Shown in pieces: positions 57,491 through 64,000 of a stretch of 64,000 nt of DNA. Position 1 is the first letter of the stretch, and the number at the start of each line of letters is the position of its first letter. The stretch lies in NCBI RefSeq assembly GCF_000397065.2, contig NZ_KE007306.1, forward strand, positions 887,164 through 951,163, given 5' to 3'. The stretch comes from Marinobacter lipolyticus SM19. Its GTDB lineage: Bacteria; Pseudomonadota; Gammaproteobacteria; Pseudomonadales; Oleiphilaceae. Made by a program: the position numbers and the translations under genes. Under the pieces are notes generated by a model. The model had not been told where the DNA came from, did no database searches, and saw only the letters and a list, made by a program, of their open reading frames with translations.

Positions 57491-60054
57491 CAGGCCCCCG
57501 TGGACTCGAGCTTACGCTCGACTCTGACACGATCGAAGACTTCGATCTGGTCACCGACTTTTACATCGTAGCCTTTAACACCGATACCACATTCCATGCC
57601 GTTACGGACTTCCGGTACGTCATCCTTGAAGCGACGCAGGGATTCCAGCTCGCCTTCAAAGATCACCACGTTGTCACGCAGGACGCGGATCGGCTTGTTA
57701 CGGTATACGGTACCCTCAGTCACCATACAGCCGGCCACCTGGCCAAACTTCGGTGAACGGAAGACGTCACGTACGTCCGCAATACCCACGATATCTTCGC
57801 GGAACTCAGGTGCGAGCATACCAGTCAGGGCGGCTTTCACATCATCAATCAGGTTATAGATGATGCTGTAGTAGCGAAGATCCAGACCTTCCTGCTCAAC
57901 CAGGCGTTTGGCAGCCGTATCCGCACGGACATTGAAGCCAAAGATTACGGCATTGGTTGCCATCGCCAGACTGATGTCGGTCTCGGCAATACCGCCAACG
58001 CCGGACGATACGATCTTGACCTGTACTTCCTCGTTGCCAAGATCCTGCAGGGCCTTGGAAATGGCTTCCAGGGAACCACGGACATCGGTCTTGAGGACAA
58101 CGTTGAGGGTTTTGACCTCATCCTTGCCCATGTTCTCAAACAGGTTCTCGAGCTTGGCCGCCTGCTGACGCTGGAGACGTTGTTCACGCTCACGGGTCTG
58201 ACGGAACTCGGCCAGTTCTTTGGCCTTCTTCTCATCGGCTACGGCGAAGAACTCATCGCCGGCGTCCGGGGTGCCGTTCAGGCCAAGGATCTCAACCGGA
58301 ATGGACGGACCGGCTTCTTTGGTCTGTTTGCCGGCTTCATCGGTCATCGCACGGACCTTACCGAAGTAGGAACCAGCTACAACCATGTCACCCTGACGCA
58401 GGGTACCGTTCTGGACCAGAACCGTGGCCACGGAACCGCGACCGCGCTCGAGGCTGGACTCGACAACCACACCCTTGGCTGGCGCATCCGGAGACGCTTC
58501 CAGCTCGAGGATCTCGGACTGAAGTATCAAGGCTTCCAGAAGGTCATCTATGCCCTCACCGGTGTGAGCGGAAACCGGAACAAACTGTACGTCGCCGCCC
58601 CAGTCTTCCGGAATCACTTCCATACCGGCCAATTCGGTCTTGATACGGTCAGGATCCGCTGCTTCCTTGTCCATCTTGTTGATGGCTACCACAATCGGAA
58701 CGCCTGCAGAACGGGCGTGATCCACGGCTTCCTTGGTCTGCGGCATAACACCGTCGTCAGCGGCCACTACCAGGACCACAATATCCGTGCACTGGGCACC
58801 ACGGGCACGCATGGCTGTAAAAGCCGCGTGGCCAGGGGTATCCAGGAAGGACACCATGCCGTGATCGGTTTGCACGTGGTAAGCACCGATGTGCTGGGTA
58901 ATACCACCAGACTCGCCGGAAGCCACCTTGGTACGGCGGATATAATCCAGCAGTGACGTCTTACCGTGGTCAACGTGCCCCATGACACTGACGACCGGCG
59001 CACGCTTGGCCTTTTCCTTGCCTTCGAAGGAGAACTCACTGAGAACCTCTTCCTCGAACGCATCTTCACTGACGGCTTTCGGAGTATGGCCCAGCTCCTC
59101 AGTCACCAGGATCGCAGTTTCCTGGTCCAGTGCCTGATTGATGGTTGCCATAACGCCCATACCCATCAGCGTCTTGATTACGTCTGCCGCCTTGACCGCC
59201 ATACGCTGGGCAAGGTCGCCAACAGTAATGGTCTCGGGAATCTGTACTTCTCTAACCATTGGTTTGGTCGGCCTCTCAAAGCCGTGACGCTTCTCTTTGG
59301 GTTTCTTTTTCGCACGCAGTGGTTTGCGCAGCGTGGTGTCTTCCTCGTCCTCATTGATAATCAGAGGCTCTTCAACCGGACGACTGCGAGGTCCGCGGTG
59401 ACCCGCTGACTTCTTCTTGGGCTTGCCATCATCCGGCTCATCACCGCGCTCACGAACCTTTTCCTTTTTCTTCTTCGGCTTGCGATCTTTGCCTTCGCCT
59501 TCTTCAGGCGGCGGAATCGGCATATCCTCAGGTGCAGGAATGGAAACTTCTTCCTCATCCTTCTTCGGCTCTGCCTTCGCCGCTGGCTTATCGTCGGCCG
59601 GAGCCGATTCTGCCTGCGCCGCTTCCGCGGTAGTTGCCTTATCGGCCTCCGGCTGGGCGGTCTGATCTGCCGTTACTTGCGGTGCTTCCTGAGCAGCTTC
59701 CTGAGCTACAGGAGTTTCTGCTACCGCTTCTTCCGGCTGGGGTGCTTCCGACTCCGGTGCCAGTTCGGCGCGCTTGATGTACGTGCGGCGCTTGCGAACT
59801 TCTACATTCACTGTCTTGGCGCGGCCAGCTTTGAGAGTGGTGGTGGTTTTACGCTTCAGAGTGATCTTGTTCGGCTCTGCGTTACTATCACCGTGATTCT
59901 TTCTCAGATAAGCCAGCAACTGCTGCTTCTCATCGCTGGAGACAGAGTCGTTCTCGGAGCGGGCTTTCAGCCCCGCCTCAACGATCTGCTTCAGCAAACG
60001 ATCCACGGGAGCGCCTACGTCTGCGGCCAGTTGTTTTACCGTTACTTCAGCCAT
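57490..60054 (-). CDS. infB: Translation initiation factor IF-2
   Basis: GTPase of 854 residues with a strong GGAGGA site before the ATG. The N-terminal IF2_N module ([20 protein letters not shown]) is followed by a long charged, Ala/Glu/Lys-rich region to about residue 270 and a second IF2_N module. The G domain has [17 protein letters not shown] (G1), [15 protein letters not shown] (G3) and [16 protein letters not shown] (G4). It positions initiator tRNA on the 30S subunit. Its place after nusA is universal in this operon. Confidence 0.98.
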   Translation of the reverse strand: MAEVTVKQLAADVGAPVDRLLKQIVEAGLKARSENDSVSSDEKQQLLAYLRKNHGDSNAEPNKITLKRKTTTTLKAGRAKTVNVEVRKRRTYIKRAELAPESEAPQPEEAVAETPVAQEAAQEAPQVTADQTAQPEADKATTAEAAQAESAPADDKPAAKAEPKKDEEEVSIPAPEDMPIPPPEEGEGKDRKPKKKKEKVRERGDEPDDGKPKKKSAGHRGPRSRPVEEPLIINEDEEDTTLRKPLRAKKKPKEKRHGFERPTKPMVREVQIPETITVGDLAQRMAVKAADVIKTLMGMGVMATINQALDQETAILVTEELGHTPKAVSEDAFEEEVLSEFSFEGKEKAKRAPVVSVMGHVDHGKTSLLDYIRRTKVASGESGGITQHIGAYHVQTDHGMVSFLDTPGHAAFTAMRARGAQCTDIVVLVVAADDGVMPQTKEAVDHARSAGVPIVVAINKMDKEAADPDRIKTELAGMEVIPEDWGGDVQFVPVSAHTGEGIDDLLEALILQSEILELEASPDAPAKGVVVESSLERGRGSVATVLVQNGTLRQGDMVVAGSYFGKVRAMTDEAGKQTKEAGPSIPVEILGLNGTPDAGDEFFAVADEKKAKELAEFRQTREREQRLQRQQAAKLENLFENMGKDEVKTLNVVLKTDVRGSLEAISKALQDLGNEEVQVKIVSSGVGGIAETDISLAMATNAVIFGFNVRADTAAKRLVEQEGLDLRYYSIIYNLIDDVKAALTGMLAPEFREDIVGIADVRDVFRSPKFGQVAGCMVTEGTVYRNKPIRVLRDNVVIFEGELESLRRFKDDVPEVRNGMECGIGVKGYDVKVGDQIEVFDRVRVERKLESTGA

Positions 60055-60072
60055 ACAGGTCCTCCTCCCGAA

Positions 60073-61566
60073 TTAGGCCTGGTCTTCAAACCAGGGTGCG
60101 CGTGCAGTCATAATCAGCTGTCCTGCACGCTCTTCATCCATACCTTCAATATCAAGCAGGTCATCGACTGACTGCTCGGCGAGATCTTCCATGGTACGAA
60201 TCCCCATACCCGCCAACTTGAAGGCCAGGCTACGGTCCATACCATCCATACCGAGAAGATCTTCCGCGGGCTCAGAGCCCTCAAGCGCCTCTTCACTGGC
60301 CAGGGCCTGATTCAACAGGACATCCTTGGCACGGCGACGCAGCTCAGTGACGGTCTCTTCATCAAATCCGTCAATGGCCAGCATTTCTTCCATGGGGACG
60401 TACGCCACCTCCTCGATGGACGTAAACCCTTCTTCGATCAATACGCCGGCAAACTCCTCATCCACATCCAGATTGCTGGTAAAATGCTCAAGCAGGCGAT
60501 TGTATTCCTGCTCCTGACGCTCACCCGCTTCCTCTTCCGTCATCACGTTCAGAGTCCAGCCGGTCAGCTCGGTGGCCAGGCGCACATTCTGGCCGTTACG
60601 GCCTATGGCCTGGGCCAGATTATCTTCCGCGACCGCCACTTCCATGGTGTGACGATCTTCGTCCATTACAATGGACGCCACTTCCGCCGGTGCCATGGCG
60701 TTGATCACCAGCTGCGCAGGGTTGTCGTCCCACAGCACGATATCCACACGCTCACCACCCAGCTCATTGGAAACAGCCTGAACACGGGAACCACGCATAC
60801 CTACACAGGCCCCGACCGGGTCGATACGGCGATCGTTAGTCTTCACCGCAATCTTGGCCCGGGAACCGGGATCACGGGCAGCGCCGCGAATTTCGATCAG
60901 CTCTTCAGCGATCTCCGGAACCTCAATGCGGAACAGCTCGATCAGCATTTGCGGATCGGTGCGGCTCAGAATCAGCTGGGGACCGCGATGATCAGTACGA
61001 ATTTCCAGCAGCAGCGAGCGAACACGATCGCCCATGCGGAATGTTTCCCGCGGAATCAGGTGTTCACGCGGCAGCAATGCTTCGGCATTCGAACCCAGAT
61101 CGACAATGACATTGTCACGGGTCACTTTCTTTACGGTACCGGACACCAGTTCGTGGACACGGTCACGGTAACTGTCGACAATCTTGGTGCGCTCAGCTTC
61201 GCGAACCTTCTGGAAGATAATCTGCTTGGCCGCCTGGGCACCAATCCGGCCAAAGGCGACCGATTCAATTTTTTCTTCGTGAATATCGCCCGGCCGCAGC
61301 GCGGTATCGATCTCTTCCGCTTCCTGCAGGGTCAGCTCGGTACCGAGTGCCGGAACGGCATCGTTGTCCACAACCAACCAGCGACGGAAGGTTTCGTATT
61401 CGCCGGTGCGACGATCGATGGAAACCCGGATATCGGCCTCTTCATCTTCGTAACGTTTTTTGGCAGCGGTGGCGAGCGCCAGCTCGATTGCTTCAAAAAT
61501 GACATCCTTCTCGACACCTTTTTCGTTCGAGACGGATTCAACCACCAGCAAGATCTCTTTACTCAT
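60073..61566 (-). CDS. nusA: Transcription termination/antitermination protein NusA
   Basis: 497 residues, starting [20 protein letters not shown]. The S1 domain lies near residue 135 ([20 protein letters not shown]), the two KH domains near 230-345 ([24 protein letters not shown], with [12 protein letters not shown], and [17 protein letters not shown]). Two acidic C-terminal repeats follow ([19 protein letters not shown] and [18 protein letters not shown]), as in E. coli NusA, where they contact the RNA polymerase alpha subunit. It sits between rimP and infB. Confidence 0.98.
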   Translation of the reverse strand: MSKEILLVVESVSNEKGVEKDVIFEAIELALATAAKKRYEDEEADIRVSIDRRTGEYETFRRWLVVDNDAVPALGTELTLQEAEEIDTALRPGDIHEEKIESVAFGRIGAQAAKQIIFQKVREAERTKIVDSYRDRVHELVSGTVKKVTRDNVIVDLGSNAEALLPREHLIPRETFRMGDRVRSLLLEIRTDHRGPQLILSRTDPQMLIELFRIEVPEIAEELIEIRGAARDPGSRAKIAVKTNDRRIDPVGACVGMRGSRVQAVSNELGGERVDIVLWDDNPAQLVINAMAPAEVASIVMDEDRHTMEVAVAEDNLAQAIGRNGQNVRLATELTGWTLNVMTEEEAGERQEQEYNRLLEHFTSNLDVDEEFAGVLIEEGFTSIEEVAYVPMEEMLAIDGFDEETVTELRRRAKDVLLNQALASEEALEGSEPAEDLLGMDGMDRSLAFKLAGMGIRTMEDLAEQSVDDLLDIEGMDEERAGQLIMTARAPWFEDQA

Positions 61567-61608
61567 TGGATTGCCCTGCCCTTAAAAATAAACTTTGCGT
61601 CCACCGAC

Positions 61609-62070
61609 TTATTCAAAAACCGGAACGATGTTGGCTTTCTCGATACTGTCGAACGGCAACAGATACTCGTGATCGTCGACTACGATCACGACGTCATCAC
61701 CTTCCACGCCCTTGATCAGGCCCTGAAACTTGCGACGTCCTTCAAAAGCCATTCGCAACTTCAGCTGAACCTGGTGTCCGGCAAATGCCTCATATTGCTC
61801 AAGACGAAACAGCGGACGATCCATACCCGGAGACGATACCTCCAGGGTATATTCGGTCTGGATAGGGTCTTCCACGTCCATGACACCGCTGGCTTGCCGG
61901 CTGACTTTCTCACAGTCATCTATGCCGATGCCGTTTTCGGCATCGTCAATAAAAATTCTCAACAGGGAATGATGTCCCTGTGAGCGAAATTCAACGCCCC
62001 AGAACTCGTACCCCAGGCCTTCAACGATTGGCCGTAAAAGGTCTTCCAGTTGCTTTAGCTTGGCTGACAA
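61609..62070 (-). CDS. rimP: Ribosome maturation factor RimP
   Basis: 153 residues. The first codon is TTG at 62070 (read [20 protein letters not shown]), with GGAGA ten bases before it; no ATG or GTG lies in a better place. Family motifs are [20 protein letters not shown] and [20 protein letters not shown], then [17 protein letters not shown]. It is needed for 30S assembly. It starts the operon rimP-nusA-infB-rbfA-truB-rpsO-pnp. The rare start codon may hold its level low. Confidence 0.96.
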   Translation of the reverse strand: MSAKLKQLEDLLRPIVEGLGYEFWGVEFRSQGHHSLLRIFIDDAENGIGIDDCEKVSRQASGVMDVEDPIQTEYTLEVSSPGMDRPLFRLEQYEAFAGHQVQLKLRMAFEGRRKFQGLIKGVEGDDVVIVVDDHEYLLPFDSIEKANIVPVFE

Positions 62071-62146
62071 GGTTTTACTGTCTCCATCTCTTGATTTCCA
62101 GAACCCCTGAATTCCCCGAATCCCGGGATTTTCCGGACCCCGGAAA

Positions 62147-62240
62147 CAAAAAAAGGGCTGTTGATCAGCCCTTTTTATGCACCAGGGCCTGATGCGCCAG
62201 GCCCCTTAATCAAAAAGCCCCGAACGAGTGGGGCCTTTTG
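62147..62240 (-). terminator. Cluster of three hairpins, two with T-runs, between tRNA-Leu and rimP
   Basis: On the minus strand, in order: GGGGC-type stem with TTTTTG (62240-62212); GGGCCTG-GCGCAT-CAGGCCC without T-run (62204-62185); AAAGGGCTG-ATCAA-CAGCCCTTT followed by seven T (62174-62147). They end transcripts from secG and tRNA-Leu before the rimP operon. The stretch 62241-62431 next to it shows nothing else. Confidence 0.88.
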
Positions 62241-62431
62241 TTGCAAGAACTCACAGGAAACAAACCCATTCAAACCGTTCCCTGCTGACAGACACCTGGC
62301 CTGCCAGGAGCCGGCCGGACCTAGTCCAAAGCCCGCTCCAATATCCGCCGGAGTATAGAGATGCCGGCAAGACTGGTCAAGGACTGACCAAAAAAAACGG
62401 CCTGGGAAATCCAAGCCGCTTTTCTTCTATA

Positions 62432-62516
62432 TGGTGCCCAGGGCCGGACTCGAACCGGCACGGCTTTCGCCACTACCCCCTCAAGATAGCGTGTCTACCA
62501 GTTCCACCACCTGGGC
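62432..62516 (-). tRNA. leuU: tRNA-Leu (anticodon GAG)
   Basis: 85 bases including an encoded CCA. The acceptor stem is GCCCAGG/CCTGGGC. The anticodon arm is CTATC-TTGAGGG-GGTAG, giving GAG. There is a long variable arm, as expected of a class II tRNA, and the T-loop is GGTTCGAGTCC. As in E. coli leuU it lies directly after secG and upstream of the rimP-nusA operon. Confidence 0.97.
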
Positions 62517-62523
62517 AACACCT

Positions 62524-62898
62524 TTACTCGAGCTCGGGGAGTTCGTCTTCACTGGAAGACTCCCCGCTCTCGGCTTCGCTTTCTTCAACATTTACCGGAG
62601 CAGATGCTTCTGAAGACTCCTGGACAACCGGGATACCGGCCTCACCAGCAACTTCAGCGCGCTCCTTGGCAAAGATTGCCAGCGAAAAACTTGTTACAAA
62701 GAACACGACCGCCAACAGGGTGGTCAAACGTGTCAGGAAGCTACCGCTACCCTGACTACCGAATACGGTCTGTGACGCACCGCCACCAAATGCCGCACCA
62801 GCATCCGCACCTTTTCCCTGCTGGATCAGCACCAGACCCACCAGCGCCACGGCGATAACCACGTGCACAACGACAACCAGTGTTTCCAACCAATCCAT
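62524..62898 (-). CDS. secG: Protein translocase subunit SecG
   Basis: 124 residues with two transmembrane helices: VVHVVIAVALVGLVLIQQG near the N-terminus and LTTLLAVVFFVTSFSLAIFA around residue 65. Between them is the typical Gly-rich loop KGADAGAAFGGGASQTVFGS. An acidic tail of about 45 residues ends EDELPELE. It is part of the SecYEG channel. It lies between tpiA and tRNA-Leu. Confidence 0.96.
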   Translation of the reverse strand: MDWLETLVVVVHVVIAVALVGLVLIQQGKGADAGAAFGGGASQTVFGSQGSGSFLTRLTTLLAVVFFVTSFSLAIFAKERAEVAGEAGIPVVQESSEASAPVNVEESEAESGESSSEDELPELE

Positions 62899-62940
62899 AA
62901 CGACTCTCTAATGACTCTTGCTAATGGCTTTCGCGAACCT

Positions 62941-63705
62941 TTAACTTTCAGAACCTGCTGGCATAGCCTGGCAGATACTCACAAAATCTTTTCCAATCAA
63001 CGATGCCCCGCCGATCAAACCACCGTCTATATCCGGCTGAGCAAAAAGAGCGGCTGCATTATCCGCTTTTACACTGCCGCCGTAAAGCAGGGAAATCGTA
63101 TCCGCCGGCGCTCCCAGATTTCTCAAAACACCGCGAATTGACTGATGCATCGCCTGCGCATCATCGGCAGTGGCCGTCTTTCCGGTTCCTATAGCCCACA
63201 CCGGCTCATAGGCAACCACGACATTCTGCCAATCACCCGCGCTCACACTCGCCAGCCCCTTACGAACCTGCGCGGACACTATCTCTTCCGCCTGTCCGGC
63301 TTCACGCTCCGCGAGGGTTTCGCCAACACACACAATGGCAACCAACCCCTGAGACAGCAACTGCGCAACCTTTTCTGCAACGGCTGCATCGGTCTCCGCA
63401 AACAGTTGCCTGCGCTCGGAATGACCAACCAGTGCGTAGCGGCAACCGCAATCTTTTGCCATGCCAGCCGACACTTCACCGGTATAAGCCCCGGATTCCC
63501 AGCACGCAACGTTCTGCACACCGACCGAAAGCTGATCACTCGCCAGAGACTTAACGTCCCGGATATACAGAGCGGGAGGAATAATAACAGCCTCCACACC
63601 ATTATCAAGGGATGACACCCCTGACCGGACATAGCCAACCAGCTTTTCCACCAGGTCTGTCGACCCGTTCATTTTCCAGTTTCCGGCTACGATCTTACGG
63701 CGCAT
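62941..63705 (-). CDS. tpiA: Triosephosphate isomerase
   Basis: 254 residues from the ATG at 63705 (MRRKIVAGNWKMNGS); an open frame to 63777 adds unrelated residues. The catalytic Lys is in AGNWKMN, the His in LVGHSERRQLF, and the Glu in VVAYEPVWAIGTG; the phosphate loop is LLYGGSVKADNAAAL. It interconverts dihydroxyacetone phosphate and glyceraldehyde 3-phosphate. The order glmM-tpiA-secG is the common gammaproteobacterial one. Confidence 0.98.
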   Translation of the reverse strand: MRRKIVAGNWKMNGSTDLVEKLVGYVRSGVSSLDNGVEAVIIPPALYIRDVKSLASDQLSVGVQNVACWESGAYTGEVSAGMAKDCGCRYALVGHSERRQLFAETDAAVAEKVAQLLSQGLVAIVCVGETLAEREAGQAEEIVSAQVRKGLASVSAGDWQNVVVAYEPVWAIGTGKTATADDAQAMHQSIRGVLRNLGAPADTISLLYGGSVKADNAAALFAQPDIDGGLIGGASLIGKDFVSICQAMPAGSES

Positions 63706-63779
63706 AACAGCCCCCGTGCTCAAGGGAGGGCGAACTATACAGCAGTCCACCCAACCAGACAACTCTCCCACACACAATC

Positions 63780-64000
63780 TCAGGCACGAGAGCTCTCGAC
63801 AACAACTGCAAGCTCTTCCGCTATGCGAGTGATTTCAGAGGCATTCTGCCCTTCCGTCATAACCCGGATCAACGGCTCGGTGCCGGATGCGCGCAACAGT
63901 ACGCGCCCTGTGTCACCAAGATCAGCCTCGGCCTTACGCACAGCAACCGCGATGTCTTCACGCCCCAGAGGATCAAAACGCTGATCTACCCGGACGTTGA
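63780..64000 (-). CDS. glmM: Phosphoglucosamine mutase GlmM, C-terminal end (start outside window)
   Basis: About 73 codons are visible, ending at the stop at 63780-63782. The phosphate-binding domain 4 motif, VLLRASGTEPLIRVMTEG, identifies the enzyme, which makes glucosamine 1-phosphate for cell-wall precursors. The N-terminal part with the phosphoserine lies beyond the right edge. Confidence 0.93.
   Translation of the reverse strand, partial: NVRVDQRFDPLGREDIAVAVRKAEADLGDTGRVLLRASGTEPLIRVMTEGQNASEITRIAEELAVVVESSRA

Noticed and set aside
60484..61983. 499-residue open frame opposite nusA and rimP
   Set aside because: Antisense to two core genes with all expected domains.

Overview
This window looks like part of a chromosome from a marine gammaproteobacterium close to Marinobacter. 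That placement is an inference from gene content and order. The block tpiA-secG-tRNA-Leu-rimP-nusA-infB-rbfA-truB-rpsO-pnp is a gammaproteobacterial core arrangement. The arginine succinyltransferase route has split AruF/AruG subunits as in Pseudomonas. The DNA is moderately GC-rich. I see no prophage, insertion sequence, integron or CRISPR array.

Layout. 1-8565: a leftward glycolate/2-hydroxyacid operon (TRAP transporter dctPQM, then glcG, glcD, glcE, glcF) facing a divergent GlcC-like GntR regulator, with a palindromic operator lying exactly between the -35 and -10 of the operon promoter. 8718-13034: a basic amino-acid ABC transporter followed by astE. 13051-17980: an RND efflux pump and adaptor, divergent from a TetR regulator. 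18084-24435: leftward arginine catabolism astC-aruF-aruG-astD-astB. 24826-29811: a porin, a 36-residue small protein, an Old Yellow Enzyme, and a Clp1-like kinase/RNase Z-like fusion interrupted by an in-frame TAG. 29855-34199: pyruvate dehydrogenase aceE-aceF. 34838-42786: a KamA-like radical SAM enzyme, an AraC regulator with a fatty acid desaturase, thioredoxin-TPR protein CnoX, Lon protease and a MarR regulator. 42965-48994: a TPR membrane protein and a complete branched-chain amino acid transporter livJHMGF. 49090-53104: envelope proteins. 53300-64000: the translation/RNA core operon, tRNA-Leu(GAG), secG, tpiA and the end of glmM.

Much of the accessory half is carbon and nitrogen scavenging: glycolate or lactate uptake and oxidation, arginine uptake and degradation to glutamate and succinate, branched-chain amino acid uptake, and pyruvate dehydrogenase.

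The most unusual signal lies between the genes. Two families of long foldback elements occur, three copies each. In family A (901-994, 11854-11965, 53115-53224) a 54-base core that can form two small hairpins is closed by 20-29 base arms; the arms are self-complementary within a copy but differ between copies. In family B (23081-23170, 26382-26462, 42092-42184) a 36-43 base core carrying one invariant block is closed by 22-27 base arms. A third, REP-type family occurs at 17988-18075 and 42044-42069. The second notable item is the Clp1-like/RNase Z-like protein with its internal stop at 29224-29226.
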